A stretch of 64,000 nucleotides of DNA from Kordiimonadaceae bacterium (GCA_017640725.1 JAEPQB010000001.1:806001-870000); one strand, 5' to 3'. Positions 1 through 8,469 are shown, counted from the first letter of the stretch. The notes: a model not told the origin generated them from the sequence alone. A program made the numbers and translations.

Positions 1-66
1 AGTGCCGCCGTCAAGCACGCATTCTCAACAGATATGCGTGCTGGCATTAGGTAAGGCGGCCCCCGC

Positions 67-975
67 CTAAAAACTGATCCAAAACTTCTCAGGAATATTG
101 CGGATGCGCTCGCTAAGATCCGGGTTTTCAAGTGAAAACACCAGCGGCCTGTGATGGCGCAGCTCCCCTAGGCCCTGCAGAATGCTGGGGTGACTGTTGA
201 AATAAGTTTCAAAAGCACCGCTTTCATAGGCGGCCAACAAACCTTCCTCGATGATGCGAGCGCGGCTTTCATCATCGGGGCCGGTGTAAAAAAAGCTGTC
301 GAACCGATAACTCAACATGACAGAGGGTTCGATCACGAGGGGGTTCGTCACGCCGCCCTCAGCATTGCCGCCTGCCAAGTTCCTCAACTCCTGTGAGACC
401 TCTTGTACACTGCGGGGATAAGCCACAAACCGGCCCCGTCTTAGCATCGGGTACAGTTGACTTTTTTCGCCCGTCACCACCTTCAAACCGGAATGTCGCA
501 TGATCTCAGTATCCGGCCATGATGGGCTGGAGCCAAAAGTGATTTTCCACTGCAGCGAGTCAAAATTATCTATGTCTGAGAATAGGTGCAAATTACTACG
601 CTTAACCACCAACAGACGATAACCCAACAATCCGCGTGTCAGCGGAATGGGGACCAAGGTTAACCGCTTCTCTCGGGATCGGCTGTTACCGCTGTCGATC
701 ACATTGAACACGGCTGATCCAGCGGCAAGTGCGCGAATTGCGCGGCTGCGGTTCACGTCAAAATACACCACCTCCATCGTATGGTCGCCGGCAGCTTGTT
801 CAAGGGCAAGCCGCAACAAGCCAACGCGGTAGTCGTCACGCGACTGGTTGGCCGGGTCAACGCCCAGAATGAAATGCTCGGAATGACTTTCGCTCGTGAT
901 ACTCAGGAAACCGCAAAAAACCACCAGCAACGCTGATAGAATTCTTTTCATTACAAATCGACCCTGTCGCATCAT
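67..975 (-). CDS. Periplasmic solute-binding-like protein
   Basis: A 302-residue exported protein. The N-terminus has a basic stretch and a hydrophobic core (about residues 9-30, beginning MKRILSALLVVF), which fits a Sec signal peptide. The rest resembles a type-2 periplasmic binding fold: an early strand FILGVDP, a middle segment with repeated small/hydrophobic strands, and a C-terminal helix pair. It lacks ABC permease or ATPase neighbours, so it may be an orphan sensor or receptor rather than a transporter subunit. I kept the upstream ATG because a GAGGCAGG sequence lies about 7 nt before it. An internal ATG at 951 would give a more typical signal peptide. The family assignment rests on overall architecture and is only moderately sure; the ligand is unknown. 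Confidence 0.6.
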   Translation of the reverse strand: MMRQGRFVMKRILSALLVVFCGFLSITSESHSEHFILGVDPANQSRDDYRVGLLRLALEQAAGDHTMEVVYFDVNRSRAIRALAAGSAVFNVIDSGNSRSREKRLTLVPIPLTRGLLGYRLLVVKRSNLHLFSDIDNFDSLQWKITFGSSPSWPDTEIMRHSGLKVVTGEKSQLYPMLRRGRFVAYPRSVQEVSQELRNLAGGNAEGGVTNPLVIEPSVMLSYRFDSFFYTGPDDESRARIIEEGLLAAYESGAFETYFNSHPSILQGLGELRHHRPLVFSLENPDLSERIRNIPEKFWISF

Positions 976-1105
976 ACGCCTGCCTCATTCGTGAAGCAAA
1001 TTGACGCGTGTCCAACGGCATAGATGTACCAAATAATCACCAAGATTGTATTAACGCATTCTGATTGCTATGCATCGACAGCAACATTTGGCGCGGAGAA
1101 CAAGA

Positions 1106-1684
1106 ATGATCAGGCCACTTTATGATTGGATGATCGAAAAGGCGCAAAGCCCGGCAAGTGAAAAATGGCTGGCCGGCATTTCTTTTGCAGAATCCAGTTT
1201 CTTCCCGATACCGATAGACCTGATGCTGATCCCGATGATTTTGGCGAACCGTGTGAAGGCTTGGCGGCTTGCCACCATCACGCTGATTTTCTCGGTTCTG
1301 GGCGGTGTGGGCGGATATTTGATCGGGGCCTTCTTGTTCGAAACCGTCGGCCAACCCATTGTTGATTTTTATGGCTATCAGGACCAGTTCGCGCGCTTTC
1401 AGGATTATTACGCCGAGTGGGGGATTTTGATTGTTTTGGTTGCTGGCTTCTCCCCGCTTCCGTTTAAGGTGGTTACGATTGCGAGCGGCGTTGTAGGCAT
1501 GAACCCCCTTGTGTTCACACTGGCTGCCATCCCGGCCCGCGGCGCGCGTTTTTACCTGGTTGCAGGCCTGTTGTGGTGGCTTGGTGACCCGATTCGTGAA
1601 TTCATTGAAAAACGTCTCGGCCTGTTTACCGGCGTAATGGCCGCCCTCGGCATCGCAGGCTTTGTCGCGATTAAATATATTTAA
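1106..1684 (+). CDS. YqaA/DedA-like VTT-domain membrane protein
   Basis: A 192-residue integral membrane protein of the YqaA/SNARE-associated (VTT) type. Visible marks are an amphipathic N-terminus, FAESSFFPIPID near residues 28-39, a glycine-rich membrane stretch (GGVGGYLIGAFLFE), VAGFSPLPFKVVTIASG in the middle and ARGARFYLVAGLLWWLG towards the C-terminus. These match the re-entrant loop pattern of the DedA superfamily, which has been linked to lipid carrier flipping and membrane homeostasis; the precise role here is inference. The ATG at 1106 is preferred to one 36 nt upstream because GGAG precedes it and the protein then starts like its family. It is followed 12 nt later by dsbB and then coq7, so the three are probably one transcript. 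Confidence 0.85.
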   Translation: MIRPLYDWMIEKAQSPASEKWLAGISFAESSFFPIPIDLMLIPMILANRVKAWRLATITLIFSVLGGVGGYLIGAFLFETVGQPIVDFYGYQDQFARFQDYYAEWGILIVLVAGFSPLPFKVVTIASGVVGMNPLVFTLAAIPARGARFYLVAGLLWWLGDPIREFIEKRLGLFTGVMAALGIAGFVAIKYI

Positions 1685-1696
1685 GGCAACAGGTTC

Positions 1697-2185
1697 ATGA
1701 GTAACTCCATATTTTCCCTTCCCAATCGAAACCCGGTTTTGTTTGCCGGTGTTGCGGCTGCCGTAATCCTTGCAAGCGCCTTTGGCTTTCAGTTTTATGG
1801 GTACCACCCCTGCGACATGTGCTGGTGGCAGCGCTATCCTTATATGGTGGCGATGGGTGTTGCGCTTTTTGCAACCGCCGTGCAGAAAATTCCGCAAAAA
1901 TGGATACTCTTCCTGCTGGCCCTCACGTTTGCGGTAGACGCCGGGCTCGCCATGTTTCATGTGGGCGTAGAACAGCGCTGGTGGGAAGGCATCAGCACCT
2001 GCTCGGGCATGGTTGGCGTCACTGACAGCGTGAATGACGCGCTGGACGCCATCATGAATGCGCCACTTATTCGCTGCGACGAAATAGCATGGTCCTTGTT
2101 CGGCATATCCATGGCAGGCTATAACTTCCTCCTGGCAACGGGTTTGACCGTGTTTTGCGTCAGCAAAGCACGCCAAGCCAAGTAG
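1697..2185 (+). CDS. dsbB: Disulfide bond formation protein B
   Basis: A 162-residue four-helix inner-membrane protein of the DsbB family, which reoxidises DsbA and passes electrons to quinone. The first periplasmic loop carries the active pair in YHPCDMCWWQRYPY (about residues 35-48), with the Arg that follows in DsbB proteins. The second pair appears as ISTCSG and LIRCDE in the second periplasmic loop. Four hydrophobic segments are visible. It lies between the yqaA-like gene (12-nt gap) and coq7 (28-nt gap) on the same strand. Pairing with a ubiquinone biosynthesis gene makes sense because DsbB donates electrons to ubiquinone, though that link is inference. Confidence 0.92.
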   Translation: MSNSIFSLPNRNPVLFAGVAAAVILASAFGFQFYGYHPCDMCWWQRYPYMVAMGVALFATAVQKIPQKWILFLLALTFAVDAGLAMFHVGVEQRWWEGISTCSGMVGVTDSVNDALDAIMNAPLIRCDEIAWSLFGISMAGYNFLLATGLTVFCVSKARQAK

Positions 2186-2213
2186 GCCAGATAAATCGAC
2201 TAGGACCTCCAAG

Positions 2214-2780
2214 ATGGCTGACACCAAAAACGATCCTGAGACACGCCCCCTGCCCGGCGACCGCACGCTTGACCAGGAAATTGAGCGCATGGTGAGGGTG
2301 GATCACGCTGGCGAGTTTGGGGCTGTACGCATTTATGCCGGTCAGCGCGCCATTATGGGAGATGATCACCCAAAGGCAGGTCTTCTCAGGCACATGCATG
2401 AGCAGGAAAAGGTGCATCTGGACCGGTTTAACAAAATCATCAACGAGCGCGATGTGCGCCCCACCATCATGGCACCCTTGTGGGATATCGCCGGTTTTGC
2501 CCTTGGTGCAACCACGGCCATGATGGGAGACAAGGCGGCCATGGCCTGCACGCAGGCGGTCGAAGAAGTGATCGACGAGCACTATGAAGAACAGCGCCAA
2601 AAGCTGAAGGGCAAAGACCCCGAACTTGAGCAAGTGATCAAGGACTTTCAGGCCGAAGAAGTTGAGCACAAGAAAATCGCAGAAGCCCACGGCGCTGAAG
2701 AAGCCGTTGGTTACCCCGTGCTGTCGGGTGTAATTAAAGCGGGCTGTCGCGCTGCCATCTGGATATCGAAGCGGGTTTGA
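2214..2780 (+). CDS. coq7: Demethoxyubiquinone hydroxylase Coq7
   Basis: A 188-residue di-iron hydroxylase that adds the C6 hydroxyl in ubiquinone synthesis (demethoxyubiquinone to demethylubiquinone). The ligands are plain: RVDHAGEFGAVRIY (first Glu), EQEKVHLDRF (ExxH), an EEVIDEHYEEQ helix and AEEVEHKKIAEAHG (second ExxH). The length is normal for bacterial Coq7, and a C-terminal hydrophobic stretch probably docks it to the membrane. It is the third gene of the yqaA-dsbB-coq7 run, with GACCTCCAAG just before the start. Presence of coq7 implies a ubiquinone-based aerobic respiratory chain. Confidence 0.95.
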   Translation: MADTKNDPETRPLPGDRTLDQEIERMVRVDHAGEFGAVRIYAGQRAIMGDDHPKAGLLRHMHEQEKVHLDRFNKIINERDVRPTIMAPLWDIAGFALGATTAMMGDKAAMACTQAVEEVIDEHYEEQRQKLKGKDPELEQVIKDFQAEEVEHKKIAEAHGAEEAVGYPVLSGVIKAGCRAAIWISKRV

Positions 2781-2803
2781 TAGACCCGCCCTAGTCTGAC
2801 AAT

Positions 2804-3505
2804 TTATCTCAGGATGACCGACCCACGCGGGGTGCGAATGGTCAGCCACATGTTTGGCACACCCGATGGCTGCAGCACGATTGGCAACCGGTTGCTTTCC
2901 ACGAGCTCTTGCAAGCCCGTGACTTGCGGGTTGGCGATCGTCAGCTGCGCAATCTCAGCGCCCTTTGGCGACGTGGCAGCCGGGTGGGGTTCACTGGTCC
3001 ATTTGATGACAAACTGAAACCGGTCAGGGCCAAAGTCAAAGTCCGGCAGCGGCTGCGTCACCCAAGAGAGAGCCGTACCATCCGGCTTGTTACGTCCTCC
3101 CGAATTACGGTCACCAAGGCGCACGCTGGAGAGCGATTGTGGCGGGTTTTCCAGGTCTGCGCCAAATGCAAAACCCACGATATGCTCGCGTGTGAAACGG
3201 CTGGCTATACTGCCAAGCTGTTCGGGCGTGACACCTTTTTGCGGGCCCAAAATTTCTAGGTAAGTACATTCACCAAGCGACACCAGATAGTTCTCGGTCA
3301 GCCCGTTGGTATGCTTGCCGCCGTACTCCGGCTTGATCGAGGTGATCTCCTCAAACCGGGCGACATACTCCTCGAGGTCAGGCACGGCCCAGATTACATG
3401 GTCAAGTGACACACCGGCTTCACCGCACTGATTAGCCTGTGCCTGAACACCAAAACTCAGCCCCATCGCAATCAGAGGCACAACAAACAAAGATTTAAGC
3501 TTCAA
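2804..3505 (-). CDS. Secreted glyoxalase-like (VOC) domain protein
   Basis: A 233-residue exported protein of the glyoxalase-like/VOC type. From a TTG start near 3505 it reads MKLKSLFVVPLIAMGLSFG followed by VQAQA, a standard Sec signal. The mature part opens with VSLDHVIWAVPDLEEYV, the metal-ligand His and first strand typical of the fold, then GGKHTNGLTENYLVSLG and TYLEILGPQ. A longer reading from 3712 would overlap the upstream HNH gene by more than 200 nt and has no signal sequence, so the TTG start, overlapping the HNH stop by 11 nt, is preferred. It is translationally coupled to the HNH gene. Substrate unknown. Confidence 0.75.
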   Translation of the reverse strand: MKLKSLFVVPLIAMGLSFGVQAQANQCGEAGVSLDHVIWAVPDLEEYVARFEEITSIKPEYGGKHTNGLTENYLVSLGECTYLEILGPQKGVTPEQLGSIASRFTREHIVGFAFGADLENPPQSLSSVRLGDRNSGGRNKPDGTALSWVTQPLPDFDFGPDRFQFVIKWTSEPHPAATSPKGAEIAQLTIANPQVTGLQELVESNRLPIVLQPSGVPNMWLTIRTPRGSVILR

Positions 3506-4067
3506 GTTCTGTATCCCAATACAAATAATCCCGCCAACTTTCGTGAAGGTAGTTGGGCGGGAATTGTCGGCCATTGGCGTTGAGTTCATGCGTGGTGGGG
3601 CGATGCGGTTTTCGCCTTGGATACATGGAAGACTCTTTCGGCGTCCTTCCCCCCTTTTTAAGATTACAGGGCGAGCAGGCCGCGGTGATATTTTCCCAAC
3701 TGGTTCGCCCACCCTGACTACGCGGGATCACATGGTCAAACGTCAGTTCATCGGGTGAACCGCAGTACTGGCACGTGAATTTATCCCGAAGGAACAAGTT
3801 AAACCGGGTGAAGGCCGGATATTCTGGTTGGCGAATGTATTTTTTGAGCGCAATCACGCTCGGCAGCGCCACCTTTGTCGAAGGTGAATGCACGCACGTG
3901 TCATATTCTGAAATAATGTTCACTCGATCCAAAAAAACGGCCTTCAGGGCCGTTTGCCAGTTCCAGATACTGAGTGGATAATAACTAAGTGGCCTGTAGT
4001 CGGCATTCAAAACGAGCGCCGGACAGGTCTCTGGCGTAGGCAGTCTGGGCGCGAACGCAACACCCAT
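3495..4067 (-). CDS. HNH endonuclease
   Basis: A 190-residue HNH nuclease with two zinc-binding CxxC pairs (CQYCG near residue 100 and CSPCN near 131) bracketing the catalytic DHVIPRSQGG motif. The N-terminal part (ALVLNADYRPLSYYPLSIW) is the conserved leader of a chromosomal HNH family common in alphaproteobacteria and unrelated to phage or restriction loci. No methylase or phage genes are near, so this looks like a housekeeping copy whose cellular role is not established. A run of Gs (GGGGGAACG) before the ATG serves as ribosome-binding site. Its 3' end overlaps the TTG start of the exported VOC gene. Confidence 0.88.
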   Translation of the reverse strand: MGVAFAPRLPTPETCPALVLNADYRPLSYYPLSIWNWQTALKAVFLDRVNIISEYDTCVHSPSTKVALPSVIALKKYIRQPEYPAFTRFNLFLRDKFTCQYCGSPDELTFDHVIPRSQGGRTSWENITAACSPCNLKKGGRTPKESSMYPRRKPHRPTTHELNANGRQFPPNYLHESWRDYLYWDTELEA

Positions 4068-4289
4068 AGTCGTTCCCCCTGATTATTAGGAAGGAGAGCC
4101 GACGCCCATCATCGGCCCGGATTCCTTCATAAAATTGAAGGCCCTTCCGACATCATCAAGAATCAAGATACAGTGTTACGTGCGTATGACAAGACATTAT
4201 CTAGTGTGAAAAAGTCATAAACGACTCGAAATCGCAAATTTTGCGCAATAAGTGGAAAAATGAACACGACTCGGCCTGTTTAGCCCGAC

Positions 4290-4757
4290 TCACATCTCAG
4301 TTTGCACTATAGCCCAGCGCGCCTGCATATCAGTTTCGCTCAGATCGTCTACTTTATGTTGGATAAACCAGCTGTAGCCAAATGGGTCACTCACCATGCC
4401 GCCCCGATAACCATAGAACTGGTCTTCCACTCCGCGTAGCTCGGAACATCCGCAAGCCACTGCGTGGGCAAAGGTTGCATCAGCGTCTTCCACAACAAGA
4501 GTGAACTTGACGGGAGAGCCGCCAATAGAAACCGGGCTAAGTGCGCCAAAATCGGGCCATTCGTCGGCAAGCATCATTGCTGTTTCCCCGATTTGAATTT
4601 CCGCATGCGCGATTTTGCCGTCGGGGTTTTCGAGGCGCAGCACCTCAGTTGCGCCAAAGGCTTTCTTATAAAAGGCAATCGCCTCGGCAGCCCCTTTGAC
4701 ACAAAAATAAGCGGTTACGCCCATTGGCTTGCTTGGTGTTTTGCTGTCGTCACTCAT
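4290..4757 (-). CDS. PhnB-like VOC family protein
   Basis: A 155-residue VOC-fold protein of the PhnB/YdcJ-like glyoxalase group. Key segments are VTAYFCVKGAAEAIAFYKKAFGA, NPDGKIAHAEIQIGETAMMLAD and DPFGYSWFIQHK, giving the paired beta-alpha-beta-beta-beta modules. The function of most such proteins is unknown; some modify or bind small metabolites or antibiotics. It is transcribed away from the TetR-family gene at 4870, and the 18-bp perfect palindrome at 4827-4844 lies between them, so it is the likely target of that repressor. Confidence 0.85.
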   Translation of the reverse strand: MSDDSKTPSKPMGVTAYFCVKGAAEAIAFYKKAFGATEVLRLENPDGKIAHAEIQIGETAMMLADEWPDFGALSPVSIGGSPVKFTLVVEDADATFAHAVACGCSELRGVEDQFYGYRGGMVSDPFGYSWFIQHKVDDLSETDMQARWAIVQTEM

Positions 4758-4826
4758 GGCCGGGCCCTTTCCTGGGAATATCCATATTGTCTCATCTATA
4801 TTGCTTGTGACCGCAACTCATTTATG

Positions 4827-4844
4827 TTACGTTACGTAACGTAA
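4827..4844. promoter_or_regulatory. Perfect 18-bp palindromic operator
   Basis: TTACGTTACGTAACGTAA reads identically on both strands. It sits in the 112-bp gap between the divergent VOC gene and the TetR-family gene, 26 bp before the TetR start. Its size and position fit a TetR dimer operator; binding itself is inferred. Confidence 0.75.
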
Positions 4845-4869
4845 ATATAAGAGAAAGTCAACACACACC

Positions 4870-5457
4870 GTGACAGCAGAAGAAAACACAAAACAAAGGG
4901 GTCGCCCAAGAAGTGAGGCAACCCGACAAAAAATTATGAGGTCCACCGCTGCCCTCATCCAGGAACGCGGTGTGCCAGGCGTCACGATTGAAGCCGTTGC
5001 GGCGCACGCAGGCGTCGGCAAGCCAACCATTTACCGCTATTGGTCTAATGCACATGAGCTTGCCATGGCCGCGCTGATGGAAGCTGTACCTGAAGCGAAG
5101 CAACCAGGCTCCGATGACCCGATAAAGGCCTTGCAAATGCTCTTGCACGGGGTTGCGTCAACTTTCAACGACCCGGCCGGGAGGCACGTGGCGCTGGCAC
5201 TGGCATCGGCGGACGCCTCAAGCGAAATTGCCAAGGCATTCAGAAGCCATTTCATTCAGTCGCGCCGCAAAGAGGCAGAAGCGCTCTTGTCCCGCGCGAT
5301 CGAAACAAATCGAGTGAACGCAGATATGCGCATCGATTTAACACTCGACATGATTTTTGGTGCAGTGTTGTATCGTCTGCTGATGGGGCATGCCAAGATC
5401 ACGACCAAATTCATGGATGAGCTACTCGCTGCAACTATTGGAAAAACGCATCAATGA
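4870..5457 (+). CDS. TetR/AcrR family repressor
   Basis: A 195-residue TetR-family regulator. The N-terminal helix-turn-helix is clear: RQKIMRSTAALIQERG, then VTIEAVAAHAGVGKPTIYRYW (about residues 38-58). The C-terminal part is an all-helical ligand domain without recognisable specificity. Translation starts at a GTG. It probably represses itself and the divergent VOC gene through the palindrome at 4827-4844. Its stop overlaps the start of the GNAT acetyltransferase by 4 nt (ATGA), so the two are co-translated. Confidence 0.92.
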   Translation: MTAEENTKQRGRPRSEATRQKIMRSTAALIQERGVPGVTIEAVAAHAGVGKPTIYRYWSNAHELAMAALMEAVPEAKQPGSDDPIKALQMLLHGVASTFNDPAGRHVALALASADASSEIAKAFRSHFIQSRRKEAEALLSRAIETNRVNADMRIDLTLDMIFGAVLYRLLMGHAKITTKFMDELLAATIGKTHQ

Positions 5458-5948
5458 ACATTCGCGCTGAAAGACCAGAAGATCAAACCACCATTCATGC
5501 TCTTACTGCAGCAGCGTTTGCGGGTGTCCCTTACAGTGACCAGACCGAACCCGCAATTGTGGACGCCCTGAGGGCAGCAGGCGCTTTATCTCTTTCTTTG
5601 GTGGCAGAAGAAGATGGCAAACTCTTGGGCCATATCGCGTTTTCTCCGGTCAGCATCGACGGGCAAGACCATGACTGGTTTGGGCTTGGGCCCGTGTCCG
5701 TCTGGCCAGACAACCAACGAGGCGGCATCGGCTCTGCCCTGATAAATGAAGGGTTGGCGCGTTTGCGCGCAAATGGCGCAAAAGGATGCGTACTGCTTGG
5801 CGATCCTGCCTACTACAGCCGCTTTGGCTTTGTGAGCAGCGCAGCGCTTACCTACCCCGGCCCCCCGGCAGAATATTTTCAGCATCTATCGTTCGAGGAC
5901 CCAATGCCAACCGGGATCGTTAGCTATCACGATGCTTTCAATCAGTAG
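5454..5948 (+). CDS. GNAT family N-acetyltransferase (YhbS-like)
   Basis: A 164-residue GNAT acetyltransferase. The acetyl-CoA-binding motif A is seen in LGPVSVWPDNQRGGIGSALINEGL, with the pyrophosphate-binding QRGGIG signature, followed by LGDPAYYSRFGFV, which marks the YhbS-type subgroup. The substrate is unknown. It overlaps the TetR stop by 4 nt and is thus under the same control. Its last codons overlap the 3' end of the convergent TfoX-like gene by 11 bp. Confidence 0.9.
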   Translation: MNIRAERPEDQTTIHALTAAAFAGVPYSDQTEPAIVDALRAAGALSLSLVAEEDGKLLGHIAFSPVSIDGQDHDWFGLGPVSVWPDNQRGGIGSALINEGLARLRANGAKGCVLLGDPAYYSRFGFVSSAALTYPGPPAEYFQHLSFEDPMPTGIVSYHDAFNQ

Positions 5949-6261
5949 ATGGATTGTCGACTTTTCCATCTGACTTCAGTTCGCTTTTGACTGCGTCCTT
6001 GAATTCCTTCGGAATCTTATGGAAATCCAAGTCCATCAGGCCTGCAAACATGGCCCAGAGGAAATTGAGCGTAACCGGGTGCCCGGCAGCTTTGACCGCT
6101 AGGAAGGCATCAATTACGCCGTAGTTGACGAGGTCTGCCACAGTCATAATATTGAGTTCATTGAGCTCGCGCTTGGATTTAGGTCCCAGATAGCGAACGC
6201 TGTCAACAGGGTCATCTGGATTCAAGTGAGCACCTAAAGGCATCGGATCAACGGATGACAT
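5938..6261 (-). CDS. TfoX C-terminal domain protein
   Basis: A 107-residue protein made almost entirely of the TfoX C-terminal helix-hairpin-helix-like domain: VRYLGPKSKRELNELNIMTVADL (residues about 22-44) followed by GVIDAFLAVKAAGHPVTLNFLWAMFAGLMDLDF. The N-terminal TfoX domain is absent. In gammaproteobacteria TfoX/Sxy proteins control competence, but stand-alone C-terminal proteins are of unknown role. I chose the ATG at 6261 because GAGG lies a few bases upstream; an upstream ATG at 6288 would add nine residues. It diverges from gluQRS, whose start is 35 bp away. Confidence 0.82.
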   Translation of the reverse strand: MSSVDPMPLGAHLNPDDPVDSVRYLGPKSKRELNELNIMTVADLVNYGVIDAFLAVKAAGHPVTLNFLWAMFAGLMDLDFHKIPKEFKDAVKSELKSDGKVDNPSTD

Positions 6262-6295
6262 TGTCGCCTCGGATAATTGAAGGTACACGCACTGT

Positions 6296-7168
6296 ATGAG
6301 CGGAGGTCTCGCAATTCAATCTGACTTTGTTACCCGGTTTGCGCCCAGCCCAAGCGGCTTGCTGCACAAGGGCCACGCCTACTCTGCCCTGATGGCTTTC
6401 CAGGTAGCTCAGCGGGCGGGAGCCCGGTTTTTATTGCGGATTGAGGATATCGACACCACTCGCTGCAAGCCGGAATTTACAATTGCCATTTATGAAGATC
6501 TGGCATGGCTGGGTATTGCGTGGGAAAAGCCGGTGCGCATTCAGTCTGAGCATTTTGAAGATTATGCCACGGCGCTGGGGCGCCTGAAGGATATGGGGGT
6601 CGTTTACCCCTGCTTCTGCACGCGAAAAGATATTCAGGCAGAAATTGCCAAATCCCCTTCGGCGCCACACGGGCCGGATGGCCCCATTTACCCCGGCACC
6701 TGCCGACCACTTTCAGCAGATGAGCAAGAGGCCCGCATTGCTGCGGGCGAAGCGCACGCCTGGCGGCTGGACCTGAAAGCCGCGCTGGCGATCACGGGCA
6801 ACCAGCTTACATGGCAGGATGAGCACAAAGGGTTGGTAAAAGCCACACCTGAGGAGCTAGGCGATGTGGTACTGGCACGCAAGGATACGCCCACAAGCTA
6901 TCACCTTTCTGTGGTGCACGACGACGCGCTGCAAGGCATCACCCACATTGTGCGCGGCGAAGACCTTTGGCACGCCACGCACATTCATGTGGTGCTGCAA
7001 AAGCTGCTCGGCTACCCGACTCCAACCTACAGCCACCATCGCCTGCTGACCGATGAGCATGGCAAACGCTTCGCCAAACGCGACAAAGCGCTCACGCTGC
7101 GCGCCATTCGAGATAGCGGTGTGGGTGCAGATGAATTGATAAAATCGTTGCGGCTGGATCCCGGTTAA
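6296..7168 (+). CDS. gluQRS: Glutamyl-Q tRNA(Asp) synthetase
   Basis: A 290-residue truncated glutamyl-tRNA synthetase paralogue that attaches glutamate to the queuosine base of tRNA-Asp. The class I HIGH-like motif is in FAPSPSGLLHKGHAYSA (residues 14-30) and the KMSKS equivalent is KRFAKRDKALTLR near the C-terminus. A zinc site is suggested by CFCTRK and YPGTCR. The anticodon-binding domain is missing, as expected for this family. The stop overlaps the convergent beta-helix gene by 4 bp. Confidence 0.93.
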   Translation: MSGGLAIQSDFVTRFAPSPSGLLHKGHAYSALMAFQVAQRAGARFLLRIEDIDTTRCKPEFTIAIYEDLAWLGIAWEKPVRIQSEHFEDYATALGRLKDMGVVYPCFCTRKDIQAEIAKSPSAPHGPDGPIYPGTCRPLSADEQEARIAAGEAHAWRLDLKAALAITGNQLTWQDEHKGLVKATPEELGDVVLARKDTPTSYHLSVVHDDALQGITHIVRGEDLWHATHIHVVLQKLLGYPTPTYSHHRLLTDEHGKRFAKRDKALTLRAIRDSGVGADELIKSLRLDPG

Positions 7169-8157
7169 CGGCTGCGTTGGGTCAGGTCCACTTTCGGCAG
7201 TTCCGGGGCGTCGGGCCAGTTCAGATCACCGCGGCTATCAAAGAAATAATTGCTGCCGGACCAGTCATATTCGATGTCCCCGACGATCACATTACCCGCC
7301 AGTTCAGGGCCCGCCAGCCCTTCCAGAAGATTGATGAATTTGGAGCCGCCTTCGCGGTCAGAAACGATGATGTTTTTCTCAAGCCGCAGGGAGTTTTTCT
7401 CAAACCGCGTGCCTTCAACGCCAAACGACAAAATAAACCAGTTTTCCGTATTGGCCCCTTCAACCAGCAAGCTGTTGCGCACAATCGCGCGTCCGCCGTT
7501 CGGGATATCAATCAGGTAACTGTCATTACCTTCAAGCGAGGCCACCACGCTGTTTTCAACGAGAATGTATTTTGCCCGAATCTTGAGGCCGTGGCCATGA
7601 TCGTGCGAACCGATAATGCGCGTACGGCGAACAATCACCTGCTGCGCGCCGCTCACATAGACGCCGTGGGCCCGGCCCGCCTTGCCATTGCCTTCAAAGA
7701 TGCTGTCTTCGATCAGGATTTTGTTGGCTCGGTCCCATGTCAGAATACCGTTTTCATTGTGCGAAAAATTGACCTTGCGAAGGGTCAAATCGCCGCTTTC
7801 CAAGCGCACACACGCGCCGTTCCGGCTTCTGACCGCTACATTCTTGCATTCAATGGAATCGATCGTGATGCCATCCGATTGGATAACAAATGTCGCCTTT
7901 CCGCCAACAGAGGCCCCGTCAAAAATCACACCGGGTGCGCCAATGATTAAAACACCGTCTTTGCCCTTTTTCAGGGTCGCGCCCTCGTGGTACATGCCCG
8001 GCTCCAACCGGATGATGCCACCAGGGTTGACCCGGTCGAATGCCGTTTGCAGGTCTGGTTGCAGAACGCCGTCTGCATAAATCGCCCCCGCCTGCGCATT
8101 TGCAGAAGCGGTCAGTCCGGCGGCAAAAGCCAAAGTCAGAAGCAAACGTTTGATCAT
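7165..8157 (-). CDS. Secreted right-handed parallel beta-helix protein
   Basis: A 330-residue exported protein. MIKRLLLTLAFAAGLTASANAQA is a textbook signal peptide, which is why the ATG at 8157 is chosen over one 99 nt upstream. The mature protein opens with YADGVLQPDLQTAFDRVNPGGIIRLEPGMYHEG, the usual cap of pectate-lyase-like beta-helix proteins, and continues with regular hydrophobic rungs (FVIQSDGITIDSIE, LRLEKNIIVSD and similar). No catalytic residues of a known polysaccharide lyase are obvious. It could be a carbohydrate-active enzyme or an envelope structural protein. It stands alone between gluQRS and the HIG1-like gene. Confidence 0.82.
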   Translation of the reverse strand: MIKRLLLTLAFAAGLTASANAQAGAIYADGVLQPDLQTAFDRVNPGGIIRLEPGMYHEGATLKKGKDGVLIIGAPGVIFDGASVGGKATFVIQSDGITIDSIECKNVAVRSRNGACVRLESGDLTLRKVNFSHNENGILTWDRANKILIEDSIFEGNGKAGRAHGVYVSGAQQVIVRRTRIIGSHDHGHGLKIRAKYILVENSVVASLEGNDSYLIDIPNGGRAIVRNSLLVEGANTENWFILSFGVEGTRFEKNSLRLEKNIIVSDREGGSKFINLLEGLAGPELAGNVIVGDIEYDWSGSNYFFDSRGDLNWPDAPELPKVDLTQRSR

Positions 8158-8274
8158 TGTGTCGATCCGTGTTGAGACAAGGTGTCGCGCCCAGTAGGGC
8201 AGTGGATATAAGTCATTGCCGCACGGGCGCTGACCAGTATAGTAGCGGCCTATCATGATTCAAGTGAGTCTAAC

Positions 8275-8463
8275 ATGAACATATTCTTCATATTGGCGCT
8301 GCTCGCGGCTCTGGGTTCATTGTTCACAGTTTTCGCTGGAACAATCAACATGGCACGCGGTTCCCAACAAGACCGAAAAAACAGCAACAAATTGATGCAG
8401 TTGCGCGTGGGATTGCAAGCGTGCGCTGTTTTGTTTGCTGCAATAGCCTTTTCCAGCGACTAG
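8275..8463 (+). CDS. HIG1-like two-helix membrane protein
   Basis: A 62-residue protein with two hydrophobic helices (residues about 3-26 and 43-60) joined by a charged loop. The loop-to-helix junction NKLMQLRVGLQACAV matches the pattern of the HIG1 family (LMxxRVxxQ), whose members associate with cytochrome oxidase; in bacteria their role is less clear. It lies just before the cobalamin adenosyltransferase and ETF genes, an arrangement repeated in many alphaproteobacteria. It is separated from the adenosyltransferase by 6 nt and probably cotranscribed. Confidence 0.72.
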   Translation: MNIFFILALLAALGSLFTVFAGTINMARGSQQDRKNSNKLMQLRVGLQACAVLFAAIAFSSD

Positions 8464-8469
8464 CCGTCA

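Noticed and set aside
1037-2290. A 417-codon open frame on the minus strand opposite the yqaA-like and dsbB genes
   Set aside because: It is antisense to two recognised membrane protein genes, has no family resemblance and shows unnatural His/Asn/Gln-rich composition.
2771-2789. GCGGGT/ACCCGC hairpin at the coq7 stop
   Set aside because: It spans the stop codon and no T-run follows, so I did not call it a terminator.
2160-2849. A 229-codon minus-strand frame over coq7
   Set aside because: Coq7 on the plus strand has intact di-iron ligands; this frame is its complement.
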